64,000 bases of DNA from Pogostemon cablin (lineage: Eukaryota; Streptophyta; Magnoliopsida; Lamiales; Lamiaceae): the NCBI GenBank assembly GCA_023678885.1, contig CM042972.1:12420501-12484500 (forward strand), read 5' to 3'. The notes under the pieces were generated by a model, which was given only the letters and a program-made list of their open reading frames with translations, was not told where the DNA came from and did not search any database. Of the stretch, positions 10,354-21,268 are shown one piece after another. A program made the position numbers and the translations under genes. Each line of letters opens with the position of its first letter. The first letter of the stretch is position 1.

Positions 10354-10769
10354 ATGTATATTTTAGGAAGAATTTAAAAAATAACAAAATTTTACCATTT
10401 AAGATCTTTATTGACAAATTAATATCTTTTCTATCAATTTTACTCAATAAACACTTTTTGAACTTTAATAACTCATTATTTATACACTCATGTTGGTTTT
10501 CAAGTCGGTATATACACCTTAAAGATATTTGGTCTTTTCTAAGTACCATTTGATAATTTTGATAAAAAGTAGTGCTGTAGTAATAATTTTTGACACTAAC
10601 TATTTTAGATATTTTTGTATATAAGCAATATTTTAAGAGCAAGTCTTCTACTAGAAGATCTCTAAATAATGAATGGTATATCATGTGAGAAAGGAAATTC
10701 AAAGTTGTAATTAGTTTCTATTGAGAAAGTTAATAAGAGAAATCCATAATGAAATATTAATGTACTAAC

Positions 10770-10903
10770 CTTAATATTCCCAGCTTCTTTAATTGCGTCA
10801 ATAATCTTTATTTGGTCAGCAATTTGCGTGATCCCACTGTGGAGATAACCACATCCACTAGCTTTATAGCCTTCACCAAGCTCTCATAATCATTTAAATC
10901 ACC
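10770..10903 (-). pseudogene. PCBER-like exon 2 with a one-base deletion
   Basis: Acceptor TTAG before GGTGAT, donor AAG then GTTAGT. The first half reads GDLNDYESLVKAIKLVDVVISTVG in frame; after GTGGG the frame shifts by one. The family block TQIADQIKIIDAIKEAGNIK is only found in the next frame. Length 134 nt confirms loss of a single base. Confidence 0.88.
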
Positions 10904-11667
10904 CTAATTTATGAACAATACATCCATCATTATATCAAACCAATTATAACCTATCTGTTAAAATTAAATCAATATAATCCCAAAAATTGATCAAGATATG
11001 GCAAGACAATTAGAATATATAGAAGTTCTCTACATTAAACATCATACAATTACTGCATGATCAGTACAAAAGTTAGAGAGCAGTGTAGGGTGGAATTGGT
11101 TGCACTATTCAACAGGTCCCAATTAATTTATTTTTTTAAAAGAAAATAAACAAAAAATTTAACTATACCTTAGAAATTAACATTAAAATCAAAGGGTAAA
11201 TCATAAATTATAAGGGTAAAATATATCATAAATCTCTACGGTAAAATACATCCAGAACCACAATGATGAAATTATAATTATACTTTAAGAATTAATACTA
11301 CTGTAAATCAAGAAAAAAAAAGATATGAACTAAAGGGTAACATTACAATTATATACTAAGAATTAATTAATACTAAAATCTAAATAAAAATATTACTATT
11401 TGTAAAATAGTAGATGAACACCACCGAATTTATAACTATACTCTAAGAATTAAATTAAAATTTTAAAACAAATATTTAATTTTATGAGCAAATTAGAACG
11501 TAACACAGAATAAAATACATCATAATCCACCAGCATATATCATAGAGTACCACACTTTCATGTAATCGGTTGTATAAAATTGTTTGTTCAAAATATTAAT
11601 CCAGAATAGCAACAATGAATTTCCTTTTTTATAAAAAATAAATAATTATATATTATATATATCAGAC

Positions 11668-11850
11668 CTTGACTATGGCAACACCAGAAATTTTGAAGGT
11701 TTCGATGAGTTTGGTCTTGGCAGGATCAGCAATTGTGGATTCTCTTATCAAAGCAAAGGTGGGGTGGCCAGATTTTGCACTTGCTTCAACTATGAATTTA
11801 CCAATATACCCTGTTCCTCCAATGATCAAAATCTTGCTCTTCTCACCCAT
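11668..11850 (-). pseudogene. PCBER-like exon 1 (intact)
   Basis: 61 codons from ATG (11850) to AAG, then the donor GTCTGA. It contains MGEKSKILIIGGTGYIGKF, the Rossmann-fold start with the GxxGxxG NADPH motif, and SGHPTFALIRES, the cofactor-discriminating strand. The intron falls between codons. This exon shows no damage. Confidence 0.9.
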
Positions 11851-11955
11851 CTCTCCTTTTCCAAGATTTTACTGAAAAAAAAAAACTTTTGAGAATGATA
11901 TACCAAAGTGATCTGATCTGAGAGTTGTGAGGACCTGGTTCCACTTATGGTGAAG

Positions 11956-11963
11956 TATATATA
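11956..11963 (-). promoter_or_regulatory. Likely TATA box of the PCBER-like gene
   Basis: The minus strand reads CTTATATATACTTC about 106 bases upstream of the ATG at 11850, a normal place for a plant TATA box with a short 5' leader. The core promoter appears kept although the coding region is broken. Confidence 0.55.
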
Positions 11964-11969
11964 AGCAGT

Positions 11970-12779
11970 AATTTATGCTATATTACTGAATTGCCCTTGC
12001 ATAACCATGTGTCTGGTTTCTCCTATATCTACCATAATCTTTTTTATCGGTAAAGAAAATTTAAGAATTTGAAGTACAATCCTTACATTATAACATGTCT
12101 AAAAATTCTATATCTACCATGATCTACTATTAACTCCGGCAAAAAAAACATTTTAATCACACTCCATTATTAATAAATCAAAACCTTGACTTTTTTAATG
12201 GGATGAGTACCGTGAAATAAAGATAAAAGAGTGGTTATCTCGGGTGAACGAGATCTTTAAAGTATAATATTTTGTTTTAAAATGAATATACTTTAATTAA
12301 TAAATTAGGAGTATTATTTTTTCATTAAATCGATTGAAATATGAAAAATATTTTTATTTAACTTTAAAAAATAAGTTATTATTTCTAGAAAATCAAGGAT
12401 ATTAGTTTTCATACTAAAATACTAAAAAGTACAGCATAACATTCAATATCAACGTGTATAAAATTAAATTTGAAAGCATGGACTAGATCCGTGCAAAATG
12501 GTAATATTGTTAATAAAATCTGATATATAAATGATGTTAATTAATAATTTTCGATTAAATTATTTCATGAATAATTTGTAAAATATAAAAAGTGATAACC
12601 TTAATGAAGGTGAAATATAATAAAATGTAAAATTTAACATAAAAGTGCCTCCCAAAAATTTGCTCAAAAATATGCACCAAAGTTAATTTGTGCGTATAGA
12701 TGGGAGACACTATCTTGTGAGACGAGTTTTTGTGGGTCGGTCCATTACTAAAACATGCTTATTATATAGTTAAAGTATA
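11970..12779. other. Intergenic, AT-rich, no gene seen
   Basis: Upstream region of the PCBER-like gene. No ORF or RNA gene is supported. A short GTGAGACGAG stretch near 12718 resembles the terminal repeat of the MITE at 16768-16949 and may be a remnant. Confidence 0.6.
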
Positions 12780-13004
12780 CTCTTTCCGTCATGCCCAAAG
12801 GGTTGTTTTTTGCTTTTTATATTTGGATTTAAGAAGTATTATTATTTAATGTGTAATGGGTAGTTGTATTAGTGGGAGTGTGACCCCATATTTTAATTAT
12901 ATTAGTAGGTGTATGTGGATCTCATGTGTGTAAAAAAGGAAAGTAGACTATTTGTGTGGACGCGCAAAATGGAAAAAAGAGACCTTTTGGTGGGACGGAG
13001 AGAG
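12780..13004. mobile_element. Stowaway MITE
   Basis: The termini CTCTTTCCGTC and GACGGAGAGAG are inverted repeats matching the widespread plant CTCCCTCCGTCCC end. TA lies on both sides (12778-12779, 13005-13006), as expected for Tc1/mariner-derived Stowaway elements. Length is 225 bp, and it is non-coding. Confidence 0.85.
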
Positions 13005-13006
13005 TA

Positions 13007-14455
13007 TTTATTTGTAGTTAATCATATTATAACATCCTAAAATTAACTTTAATGCATTTTCATCATACTTTAGAATATTTAGAAAACATACTTTAACAAC
13101 CATTAAACATACTTTATCTACTATATAATAAAAATACTTTAACTCACAAACTGTCACATTTATAATCAACTTCTAAAAAAATACTTTGTCTTTCTTTTAT
13201 GTGTGTGTACGTTGACAAATTTATTTATGTTGCACAAAAAGTTCTTTTTACCAAACAACATTTAAAAATATTTTGGTGAAGTAATTAATATTTTTAATAT
13301 AATTTACTCCTAAAAATGATTAATCACATTAAATTCACGACCTTTATGTTAATGTTTTTCCTCCATCACGTACTTCTATTTTTTGCTTTTGGAGAAGCAT
13401 CTTATGAATTTTTGCAATTAAGAAAATTATAATTAAAATTTTGCATAAATATAAAAGATGAATTAGGTATGAACATTGATGATATTTAATGGGATTTCTT
13501 AGAGATGAAGAAAAGAAAAGGGTAAATTAGCAATAAATTGATGAAGCATGAGTGTGGGGTGTATGGTGGTGCGACGGTTTCGGTGTAACCACTAATTTTG
13601 ATGTTGAGGATTACATTTATCCATCTTTCACGCTACCAATTAATTGTGATCAATCATTATTCATTTGCACTCTATCTCGATTGTTATTCAATTTCCTATT
13701 CTATATTTAATCGGTATTTCAATAATGTTAAAATTTTTATTTAATATAAATGACTATTAAATTTTTAGAATATTTGATGGTGATCTAGAAATCAAAATAT
13801 AAAATATCAATTGAAACAGAAAATCGGTAAAAGATATAGACCATAGGAGTCCAATTTTAATATTTTGTCTATTTATATTATCAATTTTAGGCTTTATTTT
13901 ATTTTATTTAGAATATTTCTTAAAATATATTTAAATATTTTAAAAACATTAATAACTTTAATCATCATTTATAAATATTAAAAATACTAAAAAAAACAAG
14001 CTTCAGTTAAAATATTTTTTTTATCATCTTCTCTGGCTAGCCATGCAATAGTTGGTCTGGAGACAATATTAAATAAATAAATAAAGTATGTAACGCTTGT
14101 TAAAAAGGGCTGAAATATTTTAAAATAAGTTATATAGAGAAGTTATTTGTTTGAATTCTTTTTCCCACTTTTTGGGTGTAAAAATTTTCGTAGAATAAGC
14201 AAATGAGGGGGATAAAAAGAGTATTTATTTTTAATTAAAAATTTACTAAAAATTGAGTAATTTTGTTTTCCTTCAAAAATGAAGAAATGTGAATAATTCT
14301 AATTAAAGTACGTAAAATATGATTTTAAAGAAGTTAAAAATTATTCAATAGAGTATAACCTGTGATTTGTTGAAGTAGTATAGTATATATAAGGATTTAG
14401 GTGCTTGATTCACTATATGTATATTTAATGTTATACTTTAATGAATCACATGATA
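13007..14455. other. Intergenic, AT-rich, no gene seen
   Basis: No supportable ORF, RNA gene or complete transposon. There are long A/T runs. The phrases ATACTTTA and CATACTTTA recur between 13060 and 13140, suggesting local tandem decay products. Confidence 0.6.
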
Positions 14456-14463
14456 CTTTAGTA

Positions 14464-15310
14464 TATGGGTGGGAAAAAATACCGAAAACTCGGTATACCG
14501 AGATCGCCGTATCGAAAAATGCCGAAAAATGCCGAAAATTCAACATACCGAAATTTTCGGTACGATATGGTTGTCGTACCGATAATTTCGGTACGGTATC
14601 GGTATAGAATATTAAAATTTTCGGTATTTCGGTATACCGAAATTATTTTCGGTATTTCGGTATCGATATACCGATACCGATATACCGAAAATTTTATATA
14701 ATTTTTTTAAAATTTTATTATACATAATACAATATTTAAGTATATTTTATATTATTAATATATTTAAATTATTTTTATTTTATTATGTATTACATTTATT
14801 CATATATATTTTTTAAAATTTAAAATAAGCTCTAATTAAAATAAATAAAAATATAATACACATCTAAATAAAAATATAGGAGTATAAAAATTTAATAATA
14901 ATAAAAATTGTTATTTATTCATGAATAAATTAAAAGCAACATAAGTATCATTAAAGTAGAATGTTTGAGGTTAGAAAATTTAATTATTTTGAAATATTTT
15001 TATATTAATTTTATTATTTTGATTAAAATTAAATATTATTTTTTGGTATGGCTTCGGTAAATCGGTATTTTTCAATATGCTGAATTTTCGGTATGAACCG
15101 ATATGTCAACATTTCGGTATTAATTGATATTTACCGAAAAATCGATATGATGTAAATTTCGGTACGGTATTGTATTCGATTTAATTTACCGAAATTTCGG
15201 TATACCGATTTTTCGGTATACCGAAATTTCGGTATCGGTATGAATTTTTTCATACCGAAATTTTCGGTACGGTATCGATATTTTCGGTATACCGATATTA
15301 CCCACCCCTA
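14464..15310. mobile_element. hAT-type foldback MITE built of GGTATACC repeats
   Basis: Ends are TATGGGTGGG and CCCACCCCTA. The flanking 8-bp duplication CTTTAGTA is perfect (14456-14463, 15311-15318), as expected for hAT transposition. About 230 bases at each end are packed with ATTTCGGTATACCGAAAT-type palindromes, so the arms fold back on each other. The 340-base core is almost pure A/T. It encodes no transposase; the short frames rich in Tyr and Arg are translations of the repeat. Total length is 847 bp. Confidence 0.92.
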
Positions 15311-15650
15311 CTTTAGTATATAATAATAATATTTTTAACAATCTTAAAATTATCTTTAATATATCTTGTATCATATTTTAATAGTATATTAGTATTATAA
15401 CCACCTTAAAATTAAATTAAATGAATACTTTATTATATCATATTAGTTTTTACTAACTTAAATCCACATTGTAATAATGGATTAACTCATGAATCTATTT
15501 GTCCATTAATCTCACCATCAATCACATACAACCACTTTCTCAAGAAGGCAAAAAGATAGATATACTGTTTCATTGAATGAATTCGATAAAATACTTGTGA
15601 TAAAAATAATACTATAATTTATAAAAAGTGATAACTTTATAATTAAATTA

Positions 15651-15902
15651 CTTCCTCTGTCCCAGTACAAGAGATGCGTTTATTTCTGCATATAGATTAA
15701 GAGATATAATATTTAAGTAGTTTAGGTAAAAGAAATAATATTTTACTGTATAAAGAGTATGTGTATTAGTATGGTTTGTAGGTTCTATGGAGATATGTTA
15801 ATTGTTTTGTATAGTTCTCATTTATTAAAAAGAGAATTGCATCTCTTGTGTTGAGATGGACGAAAACGATAAAACGCACTCTTGTTGTAGGAAGAAGGGA
15901 GT
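15651..15902. mobile_element. Degraded Stowaway-like MITE
   Basis: Left end CTTCCTCTGTCCC after TA, right end GGAAGAAGGGAG before TA. The subterminal AAGAGATGCG and the complement CGCACTCTTG near the right end continue the inverted repeat. It is 252 bp and non-coding. Confidence 0.75.
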
Positions 15903-15904
15903 AT

Positions 15905-16034
15905 TTTATAACAATTTAAGATAAATAAAAATATGATATTATTAATAAAACAATTGAAAAAGTAAAATAGTAATTATTATACCATACAGCTATGTCAAGA
16001 AATGTTACCCTACATTAGTGTTAATAATATTACT
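15905..16034. other. Intergenic
   Basis: Short AT-rich stretch with nothing recognised. Confidence 0.5.
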
Positions 16035-16060
16035 GCTATCATGGCCAAATACATGATAGC
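16035..16060. repeat. 9-bp-stem inverted repeat
   Basis: GCTATCATG and CATGATAGC flank GCCAAATA, a perfect stem of nine with an eight-base loop. It sits at the left border of the 125-bp duplication. Confidence 0.8.
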
Positions 16061-16306
16061 GACGTACACACGTTTTATATTTGCTAAGAATATGACCACA
16101 ATCATGGCCAAATACACTGCTTACTCATTAATACCCGGATTTTATTTCCTGCCTGGTAATACAAATTGGATCACCTATTCATAGCGACGTACACACGTTT
16201 TATATTTGCTAAGAATATGACCACAATCATGGCCAAATACACTGCATACTCATTAATACCCGGATTTTATTTCCTATCTGGTTATACAAATTGGATCACC
16301 TATTTC
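16057..16306. repeat. 125-bp tandem duplication
   Basis: Units start TAGCGACGTACACACG at 16057 and 16182 and run to GATCACCTATT. They differ at only a few positions (CTTACTC/CATACTC, TGCCTGGTAAT/TATCTGGTTAT). The short plus-strand frame at 16002-16184 is an effect of the repeat. Confidence 0.9.
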
Positions 16307-16767
16307 GTTTCATCTCCTATTACATGAATTAGATTCTTGCCACGTATCGTAATCAATGACCAAATTTTCACCACATGTCCCAAGGGTTTAATGGTCATTA
16401 ACTAGGGTATATTATTTTAATAAGAAATAAGTTATGGAATAGGGAGTGGAATACCAAAGTGGAATAGGGGATTTTTGTTGGTTTTTATATTACTCTCCTT
16501 TTTCATAATAATTTATACTGTAAATACGAAGTTTAAGAAAGTGTTGTTTGATCAACTTTGTTAATTTTTGGAGTAGTGTAGACATTTTATGTAATAAATA
16601 TATTTTAAAGTATGTTATGCGTGTTAGTTTGGAGTGATAAATTTGTAATTAAGATTTATTTTTAAGGTTTTCAATTGATGTGATATTTTCTTTTTTGAGT
16701 AGTTTAATTTATTGTGGGTCGGACGAAAACATAAATTAAAGATAAATATTTTGGCAAAGACATTTAT
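16307..16767. other. Intergenic, no gene seen
   Basis: AT-rich DNA. A faint TACTCTCCTTTTTCATAATAA near 16490 may be an old MITE end, but no partner end was found. Confidence 0.5.
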
Positions 16768-16949
16768 GACATCGTCTCACATAAGATGGTTAGAAAGTGA
16801 TAACTTTTATAATAAAAGGTGATACTATAATGAAGAGTGATAATGTAATTTTACGAATAATTTATAGTATAAATAAAAAAATTATAATATTTTATAACGA
16901 AATTGATAACTATTTTAAAAATTGTAAAATGGTTATGTGAGACGATGTC
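16768..16949. mobile_element. Small MITE with 17-18-bp perfect terminal inverted repeats
   Basis: GACATCGTCTCACATAA at 16768-16784 is the exact complement of 16933-16949; adding T and A outside extends it to 18. It is 182 bp. The inside repeats AAGTGATAACTTT-like phrases. The target duplication is unclear, so I cannot name the superfamily. Confidence 0.7.
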
Positions 16950-17299
16950 ACGCACTACCTACCCAAATATTTTTCGTGGATATTGAGGAAATGATTTTTT
17001 TTAATTAATCAACCAATTTTAAAGATTTTAGTAAGAGTAATGTAATTTTTTTAACAATAAATAAAATTTAAAATTAGTTTCAAGTATACAAGGATATTCA
17101 AGGTATTATACATTTTACTGTAAAAAATTTATTTAAATTAATTAAATAATTTAATTGAAAAAAAAATTCGTTTGAAATAGAGTGCTAGGTATTACTCTAA
17201 CTCTAAAAATATTTTCTTTAATTAATATAAAAATTATTTAAATGAAAGTAATATTGAATTGAAATATATATTAAAAGTGTTAATGTAATAATTTTTCCC
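16950..17299. other. Intergenic, no gene seen
   Basis: AT-rich, no ORF or repeat structure supported. Confidence 0.5.
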
Positions 17300-18033
17300 T
17301 TACTGTAATCATGTTTGGAGCTTTTCTAACGGATGTGTTTCTCTCTTCATAAAAAAAATTTCCTGTCTTGTGTGATTGGAAGTCCTTGTACAAAAGATTT
17401 AATAAGATAGAGCATGTAAGAGTTATTTACATTTCGAATCGTGCTGATAAGAAGGGGCATGGTTTTGGTTTCGTAAGATTTGGGTGTCATGTGAAAAGAG
17501 AAATAGTACTGCAGAAGTAGAATGATCTCTAATTTAGTTCATACAAGTTACGTGTTAATGTAGCACATTTTATTAGAACAAGCCAAAGAAATAAGAATAA
17601 AATAGAAGACCAAAGCAAGACACATGACATTGTTTAGAATGCTTTAAGGAAGATGGATGTTTCATATGCTAATGTTGTAATGGGAGGTAGCGATACAGCC
17701 TCAAATATTGATTCAGAGGAACTTAAACCTGATAGAAAATGGGGAGGAATGAGTTATGAATCAATTGAGGAAGACAAGCATTATCTTAAAAGGTATTTCA
17801 TTGGGTTCTCAGAGATGAATACTTTTGGATAGATGAGATTCCAAAATTAAGGTGTTTGGAGAACGTAGAGTTTCAGCTAAATAGGGGGGGAGGAGGGTTG
17901 GTATTTATAGAACCAGTTAACATGGAGAATTTTGTTAAAAGTGATCTAGAGTGCATTTCGACATGGTTCCAATAGATAAACCATTGGTTGACAGATATCG
18001 TGGATAACAATCGATTGATTTTGACGAACTGGT
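17300..18033 (+). pseudogene. LINE-type ORF1 remnant, left part (RRM domain)
   Basis: Frame pieces show an RRM: LYKRFNKIEHVRVIYI, then NRADKKGHGFGFVRFG with the RNP1-like GFGFVRF near 17470. After a basic spacer comes the region SYANVVMG, YFIGFSEM and GGGGLVFIE, as in plant L1 ORF1 proteins and their RRM/DUF4283-type relatives. It bears several stops. The reading frame ends at the copia-1 insertion and continues at 61340: across the junction it reads DELVWSANACMG, a block typical of this family. These proteins coat LINE RNA. A host RRM gene is the alternative, but decay and the family blocks favour a LINE. Confidence 0.65.
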
Positions 18034-18586
18034 TGTTGGAACTAGATTTTGAAGAACATGTAATATGCCAAAGAAACTTTGATATTGATTTAGGTGATGA
18101 TAGAGTAAAGAAGCTGATAGATTAAATGCGAAAGAATATAAGAACAATTAGGAACGTAAGAATACGATTCCCTCGGGATGACTTCCCTCAGCCAAAGACT
18201 GCTTAATAGACACAACAAGGATAATTCTAGACGACCTTTCTTATCTCTACCCACTTATTTATAATCATTTGAGACCTAATTTATTAATATGGAAAGTACA
18301 TAATTATTGTCTAATTTATTCTCCCTCAAATTCGCACTTGCTAATCCACCAAATTGGTGATTAGCATGATTGCAGCGAGAATAAACATGGTTAGTTGATC
18401 CCTTTGATATGCTCTATCAGGTGATTTCACATTTTGGAATAAGTTACAAAGCTTGGCATTACATCACATACTTATACTACTAGATTTTTAAAAGACATGA
18501 AGTGATTCTAGGAGACACTTTGACTAATACAAACAAAGAGAAATAAAACATTCAAACTTCACATTAAAAACTTATTTACTCCAACA
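18034..18586 (-). repeat. copia-1 3' LTR
   Basis: TGTTGGAAC...CTCCAACA, 553 bp. It is longer than the partner at 61114-61339 (226 bp) only because a 322-bp solo LTR has inserted at 18098. Confidence 0.9.
18098..18419. mobile_element. Solo LTR inside the copia-1 3' LTR
   Basis: The insert starts TGATAGAG and ends CTCTATCA, and the direct repeat GGTGA (18093-18097, 18420-18424) flanks it. The partner LTR reads TTTAGGTGATTTCAC at the same place, the undisturbed empty site. TG...CA ends, a short inverted repeat and a 5-bp duplication define an LTR. The family is unknown, and no other copy was noticed in the window. Confidence 0.85.
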
Positions 18587-18597
18587 ATGCCTCCCTT
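18587..18597 (-). promoter_or_regulatory. copia-1 polypurine tract
   Basis: The minus strand reads AAGGGAGGCAT directly before the 3' LTR, the plus-strand DNA priming site. Confidence 0.75.
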
Positions 18598-18599
18598 AA

Positions 18600-20340
18600 A
18601 TCAGACTTGCTTTGAACTCCCAACGCAGCAACATTCCTTGAGAACATATGACCACCAAGAGGCTTGGTAAAAATGTCAGCAACCTGCTCATTACTTCGAC
18701 AATAGTCGAGCTTAACTTCTCCTTCACTAACAAGCTCTCTAAGGAAATGAAACCGCAAGCGTATATGCTTGGTTCTTCCATGCAAAATGGGATCTTTAGA
18801 AACTGAAATTGCAGAACTATTGTCACAATAGACAACTGTAGGATCTTCTTACTTGAAATCCAGCTGCTCCAAAATTCCTCTTAACCACAAAGTTTGACAA
18901 CAAGCTAAAGAGCTGCGATATACTCTGCTTCGGTGGTCGAAAGTGCCACAATTGGCTGTTTCTTGGAATACCCCATGAAATTACTCCACTTCCAATATTA
19001 AAGACTTAACCGGATGTACTTCTTGAATCATCAATACTTCTACAAGATCATTATCAGTATATCCAACAAGTTTTATAGGTTCATGAGTTCTGTAGAAATA
19101 CCATAATTCACTGTTCCTTTGATATATTGCAATATCCTTTTTGTAGCTTCCAAATGATTCGAATATGGTTTCTCCATGAACCTGCTGAGCAAACTTATAG
19201 CAAATATTAGATCGGGCCTTGTTACTGTGAGATACATCAAGTTCCCTATGAGACTTCGAAACATCGTTGCATCAACAAGCTTTCCTTCTCGATCCCTTCT
19301 TACACAACTTCAATCCGGCAACACATGGAGTTGCAACTGGATTTGCATTCTCCATCTTGAATTTTCTCAACAACTCAGCTGCATATTTTTCTTGAGAAAT
19401 GAAAATTCCTTTCTTCGATTGTTGAATATTTATGCCAAGGAAATAATGCAACTCTCTCAAATCAGACATCTCAAATTCATCCATCATGGATTTCTTGAAA
19501 TTTGCTGGCATCTCCACTTTATTTCCTGTGAAAACAAGATCATCAACATATAAATTCACCATCATAATATCTCCACTTGAATTCTTTTTGATGTAGAGAG
19601 TGTGCTCATATGGACACCTATCAAAGCCATTCATCATAAAATGATCATTGATTCGATCATACCACACACGGGGTGATTGCCTCAGCTCGTATAATGCTTT
19701 TTTTAGCTTGTACACCTTTTCTTTTTCTCCTTTTCTTATGAACCTGGGAGGCTGCTCAAGATAAATTTCATCTTGAAGAAAGCCATTCAAGAATACCGAT
19801 TTCACATCCATTTGGAATAATTTCGAACAATTTTGAGCAACAATTGAAATCACCAATCGAACCGTATCAAGTCTTGAAATAGGAGCAAACACTTCATTGA
19901 AATCTTCTCCTTCCTTTTGTTTGTAACCCTTCGCAACCAAACGAGCTTTATGTTTATTTATAGTGCCATCCAAATTTGTTTTCGTCTTGAAAACCCATTT
20001 CAATACAATGGCAGATTTGTGTGGAGGCAACGTAGTAAGCTCCCATATTCCATTCTTCTCAATTGAGTTGATTTCTTTCTTCATGGCATGAAGCCATTTT
20101 TCATCAGATGATGCATCTTTATAGGTAACCAGATCCTCTCCAGCAAAAAAAGCAAAGTATACTTGATCTCCAACACTCACTTCTTCAGTTGTATCATAAA
20201 TTTCCTGCAATGATCTCGTTCTCCTTTGCAGCGAAGTTGGAGAATTTTGCAACTCTTGATCAACAACTCCATCAAAATCTTGCTGCAAAGAGTCTTCAAG
20301 TGTAAGAGTTTTCCATTCTTGCACTCCAACAAATTTTGAA
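18600..20340 (-). pseudogene. copia-1 reverse transcriptase and RNase H
   Basis: The 350-codon open stretch 19272-20324 contains the copia RT blocks: WLHAMKKEINSIEKNGIWEL, KWVFKTK, HKARLVAKGYKQ, FQMDVKSVFLNG, the catalytic LYVDDLVFTGN near 19545, and ELHYFLGI. A frameshift at about 19270 leads to SLIGNLMYLTVTRPDLIFAISLLSRFM and then RNase H. Its end, FHFLRELVSEGEVKLDYC and VADIFTKPLG, lies next to the polypurine tract. The YVDD box is intact. RNase H is broken by stops at about 18850-19050. Confidence 0.92.
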
Positions 20341-21268
20341 AAATCATAGAAATTATTTTCATCAAGGTAAAAATCCCCTATTGATCACAATTTTCTTTGT
20401 CCTTAGATTATAAAGCTTGTAAGCTTTAGTTTTTAGCTGCAGCCAATAAAAATGCACTTCTTGGATTTATCATCAAGCTTTGACCTTAATGCATCAGGAA
20501 TGTGAGAATATGCAAGACATCTAAAAATTTTCAAATGACTAACATTTCACTTTTTACCATACCAAAACTCATTTGGCGTGGCACCATCCAACTTCTTTGT
20601 TGGTGATCTATTGATCAAATAGACAGTACAAGACGCCGCTTCAGCACAAAAATTCATTAGAAGATTTTTCTTCTTCAACATGCATCGAACCATTTCCATA
20701 ATTGTTCGATTCTTTCGCTCCGCAACATCGCTTTATTGTGGAGAATAACGTGCTGTAAATTCATGTCGAATTCCATGGTTTCGACAAAATTCTTCAAATA
20801 TTGAAGACATGTATTCTCCTCCATGATCACTCCACAAATTCTTTATTTGAAAGTGCTTCTGATTTTTCTTTCATATAGTAAATCCAAATCTTCCTTGTAT
20901 AATCATCAATAAATAGCAAAAAATACCTGTTTCCTCCAAGTGATGGAACTTGCATAGGTCCACAAAGATTCGTATGAACAAGCTCCAATGGTGATTGTGA
21001 TTTTCATTTTCATTTTGATAGAAAAGAGTCAAGATGATGCTTTCCCAATTGACATTCTTCACATATTTCGTAGCTAGGATTAATTCTTGGCAATCCAATG
21101 CTTTTGCTAGACAACTCTCTCAAACTTCAAAAGTTCAAATGGCCATACTGATCTGACCACAACTTCGAAACTTTTTCATTAGCAGTAGTAAGATAACATG
21201 CTTCATTAACAACATTTATCTTGATAGGTAACAGATTATTTGAACCTAAAGCAATGTTCGCAACATGC
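20341..21268 (-). pseudogene. copia-1 integrase
   Basis: In broken frames: a zinc-binding end of GAG-pre-integrase type (CEECQLGKHH), then LCGPMQVPSLGGNRYFLLFIDDYTRK with the first catalytic Asp. Later come the NGVAERKNRTIMEM-like block carrying the catalytic Glu, and FGxxxYSHIPD-like C-terminal sequence. At least three stops or shifts occur (near 21120, 20850 and 20550). It would insert element DNA into the genome. Confidence 0.8.

Larger units (their letters stand above)
6904..11850 (-). pseudogene. PCBER / isoflavone reductase-like gene, five exons, three frame lesions
   Basis: Encodes an NADPH-dependent reductase of the PCBER/isoflavone reductase/pinoresinol-lariciresinol reductase family (NmrA-like SDR fold), which acts in the cytosol on phenylpropanoid dimers. 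The N-terminus has the dinucleotide-binding GGTGYIG at residues 11-17. Later exons carry RFLPSEFGNDVDRTRAVEP, GIPYTYVSSNFF, VFNEESDIGRYTI and NHSVFIKG, the usual family blocks, and the order matches PCBER. Exons are 11850-11668, 10903-10770, 10286-10067, 7355-7155 and 7070-6904, all with GT-AG borders. Exon 2 is 134 nt where 135 would keep frame. Exon 3 has lost one base near its middle and about eight at its end. It is therefore most likely a recent pseudogene, although clustered sequencing errors cannot be excluded. PCBER is more likely than a true isoflavone reductase, but the substrate cannot be read from sequence. Confidence 0.88.

Noticed and set aside
14401..15374. Short ORFs (68, 78 and 62 codons) rich in Tyr/Arg
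   Set aside because: They are translations of the GGTATACC foldback repeats.
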